Source of the DNA: Rhodococcus sp. OK302
GTDB lineage: Bacteria; Actinomycetota; Actinomycetes; Mycobacteriales; Mycobacteriaceae
NCBI RefSeq assembly: GCF_002245895.1
Contig: NZ_NPJZ01000002.1
Span: forward strand, 434,001 to 498,000
DNA: 64,000 nt
Reading direction: 5' to 3'
Shown here: in pieces, positions 27,666 through 36,986 of the stretch
Layout of the letters: each line of letters begins with the position of its first letter
How positions within the stretch are numbered: the stretch's first letter is position 1
Notes under the pieces: generated by a model
What the model was told of the DNA's origin: nothing
Database searches by the model: none
What the model saw: the letters and a program-made list of their open reading frames with translations, nothing else
Program-made: the position numbers and the translations under genes

Positions 27666-28870
27666 GTCGTCAATCGAATGGGGAGGGTCTTCCATGTTTG
27701 TAGGGTGTTGTTTACTCCTCGCTGCGGTGTGCCCGCCAGCTCGATGTGACTGACTTTGTCGATTAGAACGGTCAGGAGTGCTTCCGCTTCGAGTCGCGCC
27801 ACGTGTTGGCCGACGCATTGGTGAAGGCCCATCCCGAATCCGAGGTGACCGGATGGATCGCGCGTGAGAGTGAACTCGTCTCCGTCATCCCACCGTCGAG
27901 GATCACGGTTTCCTGCACCGATGAGCAACATAACCTTGCTGTGCTGGTCGAGTTCTACCCCTTCGAGTTCGACACGCTTTGACGTCGTGTGGAAAACGAA
28001 CTGTAGCGGGGACGCCCAACGGACAGCTTCGTCGAAGGCGCGGCGCGCCAGCTGTGGTTCGCTACGGAGTCGTTGCCACTCGTCTGGATTGGTGGCGAAA
28101 GCGTGCAGGATGGCCGCAATTCCATGGACAGTCGTGTCGATGCCGGCGGACAAAAGTGAGCGGACCACCAAGGGTGCTTGGTCCGCTGTGAGTTCTCCGC
28201 GGTCCGAGGCTTCCCATATTTTGGCTCCGAAACCGTCGGGACTCAGTGATTCTCTCTGGCACAGCGTTGTCACCCACTGAGAGAGTTCCGTGAGTCGTGC
28301 TGCGCCGCTGTGGAAGTGTTCGTTTTGGGGGCCGAATGCGTTGAAGACAAGGTCTCCGTAGGCCAGCAGGTTGTTCCGATTCTCGGCGGGTAGTCCAACT
28401 GCGTCGGGAAATACCTTCAGCGGAAAGGCGGATGCCAAGTCGGCCATCGCGTCGATATCCTCACCTGCTGCAAGAAGGCGATCGACGACCTCCTCCGCCT
28501 CTTCGGTCCACTGTTCGCGCAGTCGGCGAAGTGCGCGCATACCGAGCACCTCGGTGAGGACTCTTCGAGGGGCGTCATGCTCGGGCGGGTCGGTCTCAGT
28601 CGGAGTTGCCGGAGGCCTCCAGGGCTTTTCCGTGTGAAAGTTGGCGAGGCCAACGCCCGCTCCTACCTGGTAGTGCGGCCAGTCCGCGAATACCTCTCGG
28701 ATCGTGTCGTAACGTCCGGTTGCGTACACACCGTATTCGTTCAGATAGACGATAGGGGCAGTTTCTCTTACCTCGCGTTGAACTCGTGATCGGTCGAGGA
28801 GGTTGTCTAGGGAGTACGGATCAATGTCGCTGCGCGAGAAGGACTGTGGGGGAGTTGTCGAGGTCGTCAT
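27662..28870 (-). CDS. cytochrome P450 (CYP199-like)
   Basis: A 402-residue soluble bacterial P450. The I-helix has AGIDTTVHG, the K-helix EAVRW (ExxR) and the haem-binding loop FGMGLHQCVGQHVAR with the Cys ligand near residue 350. Overall it resembles CYP199 enzymes, which hydroxylate or O-demethylate substituted benzoates. ATG 28870 lies 5 bp after GGAG; ATG 28891, overlapping the reductase stop, is possible. The adjacent phthalate-dioxygenase-type reductase is the natural electron donor. The stop codon lies exactly at the edge of an IS1380 remnant, so a few terminal residues may have been replaced. Confidence 0.9.
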   Translation of the reverse strand: MTTSTTPPQSFSRSDIDPYSLDNLLDRSRVQREVRETAPIVYLNEYGVYATGRYDTIREVFADWPHYQVGAGVGLANFHTEKPWRPPATPTETDPPEHDAPRRVLTEVLGMRALRRLREQWTEEAEEVVDRLLAAGEDIDAMADLASAFPLKVFPDAVGLPAENRNNLLAYGDLVFNAFGPQNEHFHSGAARLTELSQWVTTLCQRESLSPDGFGAKIWEASDRGELTADQAPLVVRSLLSAGIDTTVHGIAAILHAFATNPDEWQRLRSEPQLARRAFDEAVRWASPLQFVFHTTSKRVELEGVELDQHSKVMLLIGAGNRDPRRWDDGDEFTLTRDPSGHLGFGMGLHQCVGQHVARLEAEALLTVLIDKVSHIELAGTPQRGVNNTLQTWKTLPIRLTT

Positions 28871-28887
28871 TGTGCTCCGATCTGTGT

Positions 28888-29877
28888 TCATAGGTCGAGC
28901 GTGAGTTGCGGTGTGTGAGCGCGTGAGACGCAGGCGATCATGCAATCACCAGCCTGCCGGTCAACTTCGTCGAGCACGCTGTCTCGGTGGTCAGGGATGC
29001 CATCTACCACCGGAACTTCGCACGTCCCGCAGGTCCCTTGTCGGCAGGACGAGATGATTCCGATTCCAGCGCCGCTCAGCGCATCGAGAGTGCTCGTTCC
29101 GGGCTCGACTTCAAGTTCGATTCCTGAGCGCTGGAGTTTGAGGATGAAGGAACGATCCTGCGAGGACTCGTGTGCGGGCGCTTCGAAGCGCTCTGTGTGC
29201 AGCGTATAGGGCGGACACTTCCGGCATGCTGATTCGACCACGTCCAGCAGTCCGGTAGGACCACAGCAGTACACCTTGGTCCCGGGATCCAGACCGGGGA
29301 TCCAGTCGTCGAGATCGAGCAACCCGACCTCGTCTTGTGGAGCAATATGCACGTGCTCGGTGTAGCGTTCCAGCTCCTCTAGGAATGCCATCGATTGGCG
29401 GCTACGCCCTCCGAAAAGCAGTCGCCACGAACGGCCAGTGCGCACCGCTTGTTCGATCATCGAGATGAGCGGTGTTATGCCGATTCCGCCTGCGATGAAG
29501 ACGTACTGCTCGGCAGGAACCATGGGGAAGTGATTTCGCGGTCCGCCGTAGCCGAGGATGTCCCCTTCATCGACGTTGGCGTGTATCCATTCGGACCCGC
29601 CGCGGCCGTTGGGTTCTCTGAGGACTGCGATGCGGTAATGGTATGTATCCCAACGGTTTCCGCACAGCGAGTACTGGCGTGCCATCCCGTTCGGAAGGAT
29701 CAGATCGATGTGCGAACCGGGGGTCCAGGGCGGAAGCCGGTTCCCCGAGGGGTCCGCCAACGTGAGCGAAATAATGTTCTCTGCAACCTGCTCGCGAGCC
29801 TCGACGCGCAATGCGGCCGCCTGGCCGAAACCGTTTGGCGACATAGTTTCCGCACCACCACCTAGTGTTGTACGCAT
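28888..29877 (-). CDS. PDR/VanB-family ferredoxin reductase
   Basis: A 329-residue flavoprotein in the order FMN-binding barrel (RQYSLCG), NAD domain (GGIGITPLISM, YCCGPTGLL) and C-terminal plant-type [2Fe-2S] domain (SSCRQGTCGTCEVP plus a final Cys). This is the phthalate dioxygenase reductase/vanillate demethylase reductase architecture. It passes electrons from NAD(P)H to an oxygenase, here most likely the P450 encoded 17 bp downstream. ATG 29877 follows a GGAGG by 7 bp; ATG 29895 overlaps the monooxygenase stop (ATGA). Confidence 0.92.
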   Translation of the reverse strand: MRTTLGGGAETMSPNGFGQAAALRVEAREQVAENIISLTLADPSGNRLPPWTPGSHIDLILPNGMARQYSLCGNRWDTYHYRIAVLREPNGRGGSEWIHANVDEGDILGYGGPRNHFPMVPAEQYVFIAGGIGITPLISMIEQAVRTGRSWRLLFGGRSRQSMAFLEELERYTEHVHIAPQDEVGLLDLDDWIPGLDPGTKVYCCGPTGLLDVVESACRKCPPYTLHTERFEAPAHESSQDRSFILKLQRSGIELEVEPGTSTLDALSGAGIGIISSCRQGTCGTCEVPVVDGIPDHRDSVLDEVDRQAGDCMIACVSRAHTPQLTLDL

Positions 29878-29891
29878 AGCGATGCCTCCGC

Positions 29892-31886
29892 TCATGCCAA
29901 GTCACCCTCGAGGTCGAATGCGGTCAGATCCGGTTCGCGGGTCAACTGATAGAACTCCAGTAGCGAAAAGGGCCATACCTGGGTTGCTCGCCCGAAGCTG
30001 TTTCGATACCAAGTGTGGGTCTTCGCTACGCCCCACGTGCGTAGAAGGTTGCCGGCGTCGACGCGTTCGCAAAACGCTTGCGTCGCATCGTGGTGCGGCT
30101 CGATCGTCTTCTTGCGTGTGCGCAAGAGCTCTCCGATGCACGCGACCGTGTATTCGGCCGCGCACTCGGCCATGTAGAGGGAGCTTCCGTTGACGACGAC
30201 TCCCGTGTTAGGGCCCATCAACATGAAGAGGTTGGGGAAGGATGGCACGGTAATGCCCATGTATGCCCGTGCATCGCCGCCCCAGTGTTCGTGGAGATCT
30301 CGGCCACTGCGGCCGGTCACCTCTATCGGTGCGAGGTAATCCGAAGCGTGGAAGCCGGTTGCGAAGACGATGACGTCTACGTCATGCAGAATTCCATCAG
30401 AGGTGCGGATTCCTTCCGCAGTAATCGCATCGATTCCCTCGGTAACCAAGTCGACGTGAGGCTGCTTGAGGGTGGCGGACCAAACGCCGTTGTCACGAAG
30501 CATTCGCTTGGCGCCCGGCGGGTAGGTCGGCGTCATCTTCGTGAGCAGGTCTGGCCGGTCCGAAAGTTGGCCTTCGAGATGGGAGAGGAGTTGGCGCCGC
30601 AGCTCGGCATTGTTCGCCGAGGTGCTCTCGCTGTCCGTCCAATCGGGATCCGCCTCGACGAAGGGCAGCCGGCCTTCTGCTGCAATCCAGAACTGCCAGA
30701 AGCGATACCAGCGTCCGTAGTGCGGCACGTGGCGCAACAGCCAACTCATACCCGGAGGGATGTCGTCGAGATAGCGGGGGGTCGGGAGCATCCACGGCGC
30801 GCTTCGCTGGAAGACGCTCAGATGCTGCACGCTGTCGGCGATCGAGGGGACGATCTGGTATGCGCTGGCCCCGGTCCCGACCACGGCCACTTTCAGTCCG
30901 GTCAGATCCAGGCTGGTGTCCCATTGTGCTGAGTGGAAGTATCGTCCCTCGAACGATTCGAGTCCGGGAATCTCTGGAATGTTCGGCCGATTCAGCTGAC
31001 CGACTGCGGTGATCACAGCGTTGACACGGAGAGTTCGACTGTGCCCCTCTGTGGTCTGTGTGGTCAGAGTCCAGGTGCCGCTGTCATCGTCGAACTGCGC
31101 TGAGACGATTTCGGTTCCGAACTGAATATTGGGTCGAAGGTCGAATGATGTTGCCACATCACGCAGATAGTTCTCGATCTCGTTCCGCGTGGAGAACTGC
31201 TGCGGCCAGTCGGCCTTCTGTGCGAACGAGAAGCTGTATGCGAAATTGGGGGTATCGAGGCGGCATCCGGGGTAGACGTTTTCCCACCACGTGCCTCCGA
31301 CTTCTGTGTTCTTCTCGAAGACGACGTAGTCGACGCCGGCCTGCTGAATCCGGTGGGCAGCCGCCATTCCCGAGATGCCGGCTCCGATGATCGCCACGCT
31401 GAACTCGACATCAGGGGCGATGTCGGCTTTTTTCCATGTGGGCGATCCGTAGTCCTTCGGTACGCCGAGTTCGTGTCGTAGCAGCGGAAGGTACTCGTCG
31501 CCGGCGTCCTTGGTGAGGAATTTCATGACGTCTGCGAGGAACTCTTCGGATGGTTCGGCGGCGGGTGCCGAGCCGCGGTCGCGCAGGCGCTTGAGCGCCT
31601 TGACAGCCACTTCCCGTGCAAGCTGTTGTGCCCCTTGAGTCATTCCGCCTTGGGGCGCAATGACGGAGCCCATCGGCGGCAGGGGAGGTTTGACCTGATC
31701 CGTGAGCAGCGACAGGTCCGCGTTCGCGAGGGCGAGGGCAGCAAGCAGTGCGGGGAGTTCGGCGTCGTTGACCGCCTGTTCGAGGAAATCGTCGTCTTCG
31801 ACGATCGGCAGGTAGGTGTCGTACTTGTTGTATGGGTCGCACTCACCCGTGGCGGATTCACCGATGGTAATGCCGGTCGATGTCAT
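29892..31886 (-). CDS. Baeyer-Villiger flavin monooxygenase (HAPMO-like)
   Basis: A 664-residue FAD/NADPH enzyme with an N-terminal helical extension of about 140 residues, then GAGISGMAAAH (FAD fold), GGTWWENVYPGCRLD, the fingerprint FEGRYFHSAQWD (FxGxxxHxxxW) and the NADPH fold VVGTGASAYQ. The extension and length match 4-hydroxyacetophenone monooxygenase-type enzymes, which turn ketones into esters or lactones. ATG 31886 overlaps the upstream hydrolase stop (ATGA). Its ester product would be a substrate for the neighbouring alpha/beta hydrolases. Confidence 0.93.
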   Translation of the reverse strand: MTSTGITIGESATGECDPYNKYDTYLPIVEDDDFLEQAVNDAELPALLAALALANADLSLLTDQVKPPLPPMGSVIAPQGGMTQGAQQLAREVAVKALKRLRDRGSAPAAEPSEEFLADVMKFLTKDAGDEYLPLLRHELGVPKDYGSPTWKKADIAPDVEFSVAIIGAGISGMAAAHRIQQAGVDYVVFEKNTEVGGTWWENVYPGCRLDTPNFAYSFSFAQKADWPQQFSTRNEIENYLRDVATSFDLRPNIQFGTEIVSAQFDDDSGTWTLTTQTTEGHSRTLRVNAVITAVGQLNRPNIPEIPGLESFEGRYFHSAQWDTSLDLTGLKVAVVGTGASAYQIVPSIADSVQHLSVFQRSAPWMLPTPRYLDDIPPGMSWLLRHVPHYGRWYRFWQFWIAAEGRLPFVEADPDWTDSESTSANNAELRRQLLSHLEGQLSDRPDLLTKMTPTYPPGAKRMLRDNGVWSATLKQPHVDLVTEGIDAITAEGIRTSDGILHDVDVIVFATGFHASDYLAPIEVTGRSGRDLHEHWGGDARAYMGITVPSFPNLFMLMGPNTGVVVNGSSLYMAECAAEYTVACIGELLRTRKKTIEPHHDATQAFCERVDAGNLLRTWGVAKTHTWYRNSFGRATQVWPFSLLEFYQLTREPDLTAFDLEGDLA

Positions 31887-32713
31887 GAGAAGTCTCCGGT
31901 GAGGAACTCGATGACGAGGCGAGCAGTTTCCTCCGGCGCGTCGATGTTGGGCTCGTGAGCGTAGTCGACCTCGGTTGCCTGCGCGTGTGGCGTGAGGTCT
32001 GCGAGCTTCTTCGACCATCCGGATTCCAGGAGTTCGTCGTGGCGGCCTTCTATCAGGAGGAGAGGAACGTCGATCTGTGCCAAATTGTCGAGGAAAGGGT
32101 CCACTGTCTGCTTGCGTGGCGCTACAGGGTTGCTCAATCGAGTGGCGTTCATCGCTTCCCAATGCCCGGGGATGAGACTGTTCTCGTACCGCTGCTGGAT
32201 ATGGTCGTCCAATCCATCGAGACTTCGGACCATGTACCCGGTCATTCGCGCGGCGTCTTCGAGGCTGGGTGTGTAGTCCGCCAGCGCAGCGATACCTTCC
32301 GGGAGTCGATATGGCCCGCCCGTTCCGGAAATGCTGACCGCACGGATCGCCGGCCACGGTTTGGTGGGGTCCGATACTGCGCGCAAGACCATCGATCCTC
32401 CGAACGATGCTCCGACGAAGTGGGCACGGTCGACGCCGAGTTCTTGGCAGAAGGCGGCCACATGCTTGACGCGGGGCGAGTAGGGCGGTCGATCGAAAAA
32501 CACCGCTTTATCGGTTCCACCCCATCCGAGGAGCTCAGGCGCTAGAACATGGAATTGTGTGCTCAGCAGCGGGATCACATCTCCCCAGCACAGTTCTGCT
32601 GTGGTGCCGAATCCTCCGTCGTGGACGAGGACGATGGTGTCGTGCTGGGGGTTGCCTGCTTCGAGGTAGGTGGTGTGGAAGCCGTCGGCGATGACTGATT
32701 TCTTTTCGTACAC
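31883..32713 (-). CDS. alpha/beta hydrolase (ester or C-C hydrolase)
   Basis: A 276-residue alpha/beta hydrolase. Oxyanion region VLVHDGGFG, nucleophile elbow VGASFGGS (Ser in GxSxG form), acid in LIEGRHDEL and His in YAHEPNID. The start is uncertain: GTG 32713 begins at the first family-like residues, while ATG 32827 would overlap the SDR gene by 59 bp. Its stop overlaps the monooxygenase start. It probably cleaves the ester or lactone made by that enzyme; a meta-cleavage hydrolase role is the alternative. Confidence 0.85.
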   Translation of the reverse strand: MYEKKSVIADGFHTTYLEAGNPQHDTIVLVHDGGFGTTAELCWGDVIPLLSTQFHVLAPELLGWGGTDKAVFFDRPPYSPRVKHVAAFCQELGVDRAHFVGASFGGSMVLRAVSDPTKPWPAIRAVSISGTGGPYRLPEGIAALADYTPSLEDAARMTGYMVRSLDGLDDHIQQRYENSLIPGHWEAMNATRLSNPVAPRKQTVDPFLDNLAQIDVPLLLIEGRHDELLESGWSKKLADLTPHAQATEVDYAHEPNIDAPEETARLVIEFLTGDFS

Positions 32714-32768
32714 GGTGAGGGGTATCCGTTTCAGTGCGGGGGGAGGTGCGTGGCGTTTGTGACGTCGG

Positions 32769-33458
32769 TCAGTGTTTGACGGAGCCGCCGTCGACGCAGA
32801 GGGTCTGTCCGGTGACGAACGCGGCATCGGGGGAAAGTAGGAACTTCACCGGGCCGACGATGTCTTCGGGGTAGGCGCGTCGTTTGATGGAGCGGCCGGC
32901 GATATTGGCGTCCTCGGTATGGGATATGTCGGTGATCATCGGCGTGGCGGTGATGCCGGGGCTGACGACGTTCACGGTGATGTTGTCATCTCCGAGTTCG
33001 TCGGCGAGGCAGCGGGCGAAACCGATGACGCCGGCCTTGGAAGCGACGTAGGCGAACATGTTCTTGGGGCCTTTGAACACGGTGCCGGAGGCGAACAGCA
33101 CAATCCGTGAGTCCTGCGGCATCAGCGGCACGACGGCTTGCGTGATCGCGATCGCGCCTTCGAGATTCGTGCGCAGGATTCGTTCCCAGACGTCGCGGGC
33201 CGTATCGCGGAAGGAAGACCATTGCCCCATGGCGGCGCAGTGCACAAGGTTGTGGATCTCGCGGCCGTGCAGGGCTTCGACGATGGTGGAGATGCCTTCG
33301 GGCGTGCTCAGATCTGCGCGGATGTAGAGGTCTGCGATATCTTCGGCTGTTGGTGCGGCGAGGTCGACGACGATGGTCTGGTGTCCGTCCGCGCGCAACG
33401 CATCGGTGATAGCGCGGCCGATTCCGCTGGCTCCGCCGGTAATGATTGTTGTTCTCAT
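32769..33458 (-). CDS. SDR-family dehydrogenase
   Basis: A 229-residue classical short-chain dehydrogenase with TGGASGIGRA (cofactor loop), HCAAMG in place of NNAG, catalytic Ser (FASGT) and YVASKAG (Tyr-Lys), ending TGQTLCVDGG. Slightly short for the family but complete. In the operon it lies between two hydrolases; a role oxidising a secondary alcohol to the ketone used by the Baeyer-Villiger enzyme is plausible. Confidence 0.88.
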   Translation of the reverse strand: MRTTIITGGASGIGRAITDALRADGHQTIVVDLAAPTAEDIADLYIRADLSTPEGISTIVEALHGREIHNLVHCAAMGQWSSFRDTARDVWERILRTNLEGAIAITQAVVPLMPQDSRIVLFASGTVFKGPKNMFAYVASKAGVIGFARCLADELGDDNITVNVVSPGITATPMITDISHTEDANIAGRSIKRRAYPEDIVGPVKFLLSPDAAFVTGQTLCVDGGSVKH

Positions 33459-33476
33459 GGGCTCTCTCTAACGGCG

Positions 33477-34232
33477 TTATACGACACGATTCAGGAACGA
33501 CACCACTTGGTCGTTGAAGTGGGATGGGTTTTCGATGCATGACAGGTGACCGGCATCGGGGATGACTTCGAGGGATGCGTCAGTGAGGCCTTCGAAGATT
33601 TCCGCTGTCCGTTCGGCCGGTATCTTCGCATCGTGTTCGCCGACAAGTACGAGCGCAGGGCAGGTAATTGACTCGAGGTGCGGTATGACGTCGGCGCGGA
33701 ATGTTGCTTTTGCGGAATCGAGGTACGCGTCAGGATGCACACTGGAGATCGAGTCGAACAGTGCCGCGTAGTCGGATCCGTCTAGTTGGCGTGTGAGCGT
33801 CTGGTCCAGGTACCGCTTGGCGAAATCGGTCATTCCGTCGCGGGTGATCGAGGCGGTCGAGTCCTGGATCCGGGCGTCAGCAACATCGACAGGTAGTCGT
33901 GCAAAGGCGTTGGCGATCACGACGCTGCGCACCAATTCGGGATGGTTTGCTGAGAACGCAATTGCCTGTAGGCCGCCCATGGACAATCCGACCAGGTGTA
34001 CCGGACCGTGATCTTCTACGACTCTCCGAAGATCGGCAGTCCAGTCCTCGACCGTGGTGGAGCCCGGCCACGGGTTGCGCCCATGGCCGCGACTGTCGGG
34101 GGTGAGCACGTTGTACTCCGGTGTCAGTGCCGGTACCTGGTGGCGCCACAGTGTGTGGTCGGTTCCAAGACTGTGCAGAAGAACGACCGTGGGGCGCTTG
34201 GTGGAATCGGTGTTGATGCGGTGGACCGCCAT
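33477..34232 (-). CDS. alpha/beta hydrolase (enol-lactonase-like)
   Basis: A 251-residue hydrolase resembling 3-oxoadipate enol-lactonase: VVLLHSLGTDHTLW, DSRGHGRN, nucleophile elbow VGLSMGG, acid VGEHDAK and His DAGHLSCIE. The triad is complete. ATG 34232 has AAAGGA 6 bp upstream and excludes the poorly conserved extension to 34271. Part of the catabolic operon, 18 bp after the SDR in transcription order, and probably opens a lactone or enol-lactone. Confidence 0.88.
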   Translation of the reverse strand: MAVHRINTDSTKRPTVVLLHSLGTDHTLWRHQVPALTPEYNVLTPDSRGHGRNPWPGSTTVEDWTADLRRVVEDHGPVHLVGLSMGGLQAIAFSANHPELVRSVVIANAFARLPVDVADARIQDSTASITRDGMTDFAKRYLDQTLTRQLDGSDYAALFDSISSVHPDAYLDSAKATFRADVIPHLESITCPALVLVGEHDAKIPAERTAEIFEGLTDASLEVIPDAGHLSCIENPSHFNDQVVSFLNRVV

Positions 34233-34267
34233 GTCGTCCTTTCTCTGGAGGCTGATTGATTTGAAAC

Positions 34268-34468
34268 TCATGCAGGTTGAGAGTTTCGCCTGGACAGGCT
34301 TTCTCCTCCGACGCTCCAGCGATCACTGGGCACCTGCTGCACCAGGACGTGAACGGCGCCGGGATTGGAATGCGTTACCGAGGTGTATACGTCGGTAAGG
34401 CCGACCATGAGTGCTTCGATTTGTTCCGTAGTGAGGGAAGATGCGTGATTGACGTTGATGAGCGGCAT
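34268..34468 (-). CDS. 4-oxalocrotonate tautomerase-like protein
   Basis: A 66-residue tautomerase-superfamily protein. After Met removal the catalytic Pro-1 would be exposed (MPLINVNHASSLT), and the helix LTTEQIEALMVGLTDVYTSV plus VHVLVQQVPSDRWSVGG follow the family. These enzymes use Pro-1 as a general base for keto-enol conversions in aromatic degradation. It is in the same operon, 35 bp upstream of the lactonase-like gene. Confidence 0.85.
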   Translation of the reverse strand: MPLINVNHASSLTTEQIEALMVGLTDVYTSVTHSNPGAVHVLVQQVPSDRWSVGGESLSRRNSQPA

Positions 34469-34522
34469 CGAGATTTTTCCTTAAGGTTGGAGATAGGCGG
34501 GTGGTTGCCCGTAGCTTGCAGG

Positions 34523-35884
34523 TCAGACAGCATCTTTTGCATGGCTGTCGAGTCGCGTTGAGACCTCTGCGGGGTCCGATTCGCCGAGGCCAAGATGCCG
34601 GGTTTCGCCGGCCCGTAGTGCTGCCAACAGGAAGATGACGGCCGCAATTGTTATGGCGATAGCAAGGCGCAGTGGAATATCGCTGACTTCGGGGCTGGTG
34701 GCTGTCACGATTGCCGGGGTGACACCACCTATGGCGAAGCCGATATTCCAACTCAAGCCGGTGCCGGTGGCTCGGATTTCGGTGGGGAAACGCTCATTGA
34801 GGAAGATCAGGGTGGGGGCCGACGCGGCCATAACAGACATGGCCATCACCGTCGCAATGACGGTGATCAGTACTACGGAGTAGGAATCCAAGGAAGCCAT
34901 CCACAGGTACAGCACGGGCAATGCGATGACATTCGGGATGCCGAACCACAGGAAAACCGAGCGTCGTCCGATTCTGTCGCTGAGGTGTCCGCCCAGCACT
35001 CCACCTGCGATGACACCAAGATTGGCGATGACGAGGATGATGGCGGCGGTAGATTTGTCGATTCCCAGTTGCTTGCCGAAGAACGTAGGGAAGAAACCGA
35101 CGGTGAGGTAGTAGGCGGTTGCTCCACCGGCCGCGAGCGCGATGTTGAGCAGAGTTGTCGCGCGGTAGCGGGGGCCGAAGATTTCTCGAACGGGTGACTT
35201 GCGTGCGATTGGGTCGGTCTGCTTCCCCTGCCACAGGGGTGATTCCTCGGTGCGCCGGTAGATGTAAAAACTGAATGCTGCTGTGAGAATGCCGGTGAAG
35301 AACATCACGCGCCACCCGTAAACACTGAAGTCCTCATCGGGGACGATGGCCGAGACGGTGAAGTAAACGATGGACGCGACCACTGCGCCTGCTCCGGCTC
35401 CACCTCCGGCGACCAACCCGGACATCAGTCCGCGGTGCTTAGGACTAACTGACTCGGTTCCGAGGGTATGGGTTGATGCGACAACACCACCGACGAAGAC
35501 TCCTTGGATCATCCGCAGTACAAGGAAGATGATCGGGGCAGCGAATCCTATTGCTGCATAGGTGGGTACGGCTCCCATGAACGCCGTTGACAGTCCTACT
35601 CCGAGAATTGCAAACATCATCGCGTGCTTGCGGCCATTGCGATCGGCGTATGCGCCGAACAGTGCGGAGCCAAGCGGGCGGAAGAGAAGCGTCACTGCGA
35701 ACGATGCGTAGACGAAGGTCAGCTGAAGAGTTTCGTTGTGAGAGGGAAACAGCAGCGGCCCGATGGTCGGTGCCAGATAGAGGATGATCGTTAGATCGTA
35801 GAGATCCATTGCCCATCCGGTGATCGATGCGATGCCGGCAGCGCGTACCTGCTTACGGCGGGCATTCGCTTGGTGATGTTCCAA
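34523..35884 (-). CDS. MFS transporter (metabolite:H+ symporter type)
   Basis: A 453-residue, 12-helix major facilitator. GSALFGAYADRNGRKHAM between helices 2 and 3 and GHLSDRIGRRSVF between 8 and 9 are the two halves of the family signature, and the large central loop begins RRTEESPLW, typical of shikimate/proline-type MHS importers. First gene of the catabolic operon and divergent from the IclR gene, so it probably imports the pathway substrate, likely an organic acid. Confidence 0.9.
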   Translation of the reverse strand: MEHHQANARRKQVRAAGIASITGWAMDLYDLTIILYLAPTIGPLLFPSHNETLQLTFVYASFAVTLLFRPLGSALFGAYADRNGRKHAMMFAILGVGLSTAFMGAVPTYAAIGFAAPIIFLVLRMIQGVFVGGVVASTHTLGTESVSPKHRGLMSGLVAGGGAGAGAVVASIVYFTVSAIVPDEDFSVYGWRVMFFTGILTAAFSFYIYRRTEESPLWQGKQTDPIARKSPVREIFGPRYRATTLLNIALAAGGATAYYLTVGFFPTFFGKQLGIDKSTAAIILVIANLGVIAGGVLGGHLSDRIGRRSVFLWFGIPNVIALPVLYLWMASLDSYSVVLITVIATVMAMSVMAASAPTLIFLNERFPTEIRATGTGLSWNIGFAIGGVTPAIVTATSPEVSDIPLRLAIAITIAAVIFLLAALRAGETRHLGLGESDPAEVSTRLDSHAKDAV

Positions 35885-35906
35885 TTCAGCCTCCTGACCA
35901 AGTGCA

Positions 35907-35945
35907 CATCACGACTGTGACGCGATGTGCGTCACGACTGTGACG
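35907..35945. promoter_or_regulatory. duplicated palindromic sites upstream of the MFS operon
   Basis: CGTCACGACTGTGACG (35930-35945), a perfect 6-bp inverted repeat, and CATCACGACTGTGACG (35907-35922), nearly identical, are spaced 23 bp, just upstream of the MFS start. Probable operator pair. Confidence 0.55.
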
Positions 35946-35998
35946 TGAGCTGAACCATAATCGGATCGTTTCGCAATGAACAACATGCGTTCCTTATA

Positions 35999-36016
35999 GC
36001 GGAACAATTATTCCGC
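35999..36016. promoter_or_regulatory. IclR-type palindrome
   Basis: GCGGAACAATTATTCCGC is a perfect 18-bp palindrome. It lies 24 bp before the IclR start and resembles the A/T-centred GGAA-TTCC sites bound by IclR proteins, so autoregulation is likely. Confidence 0.55.
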
Positions 36017-36040
36017 GCTATGTTCCGTTATGGTGAAACG

Positions 36041-36814
36041 ATGACCGCATCGCGCGCATCCGACACCCTGGGTTCCGTCAACCGGGCGCTGTCACTCTTG
36101 GAGCTTTTGGCAGAGAACAACGGGCTGACTGTTACGCAGTTGGCGGATCGTCTCGGAATGGGCAAGGCAACCGCCTTTCGATTGGCCAAGACTCTGGTCG
36201 AGCGCGGGTGGGTAGAGAAGGACGAGGAACTTCGCTACCGTCTCGGCCCCGGGTTGATCAGTCTCGCGCCAGCTATACAGCTTGGTCAGGACGTTCGACA
36301 CCGGCTCCGTCCGATGATGGACGAACTCCACGATGCGACCCAGGAAACGATCCATTTGACTGTTCTGCAGGGGCGCTACGTCACCTACGTTGAACAACTC
36401 GTGTCGCCGAAGCCTGTTCATTCGGTGAGAACTCTTGGCAGTCGGTCGCCGGCGCACTGCGTCTCACCCGGTTTGGCGCAACTCGCAGCTCTTCCTGATG
36501 ATGCGCTCGACTGGATTCTTGCCGCACCCTTACAGCGGTACACGGAGCGTTCACTGATTGTTTCCACTGATGTGCGAACAGAACTTCAGCGTGTGCGCAC
36601 TCGTGGCTATGCCGTGAATCGTGGATCTTTCCGCGCAGAGGTCGGCGGGGTCGGCGCCGCCGTGCTCGACGTACGCGGCAAACCGATTGCTGCGCTTTCG
36701 GTTTGCATGCCCATCTTTCGTATGCAGACAACTGATTTGGAAGAGATTGGTGCGCAGCTCATCGCCGCGGTCGCTGATGCTCATCGGAGCTTTAGAGTGT
36801 CCCAGATACCTTAA
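36041..36814 (+). CDS. IclR-family transcriptional regulator
   Basis: A 257-residue IclR protein. The N-terminal winged HTH spans residues about 8-70 (SVNRALSLLELLAENN, LTVTQLADRLGMGKATAFRL) and the effector domain about 80-250 (GVGAAVLDVRGKPIAALSV). ATG 36041 gives the usual short lead; ATG 36020 is possible. It diverges from the eight-gene catabolic operon and is flanked by palindromes, so it is the likely pathway regulator responding to an aromatic or ketone metabolite. Confidence 0.9.
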   Translation: MTASRASDTLGSVNRALSLLELLAENNGLTVTQLADRLGMGKATAFRLAKTLVERGWVEKDEELRYRLGPGLISLAPAIQLGQDVRHRLRPMMDELHDATQETIHLTVLQGRYVTYVEQLVSPKPVHSVRTLGSRSPAHCVSPGLAQLAALPDDALDWILAAPLQRYTERSLIVSTDVRTELQRVRTRGYAVNRGSFRAEVGGVGAAVLDVRGKPIAALSVCMPIFRMQTTDLEEIGAQLIAAVADAHRSFRVSQIP

Positions 36815-36986
36815 ATGGCAAGGATTTTCGACCTTACTGGGTCGTGTTCCGTTGGGAGAAACGAATATTCATCCACTCCAATGTTCTTGCCCCAGATATT
36901 TTGCTAACCTCCGACTGTGGAGTCGGAAGATGAATCGTCCGGTGTTGTGAGCGCACGGAAGTTCAACAAGCACTTAGGTACAGGGA

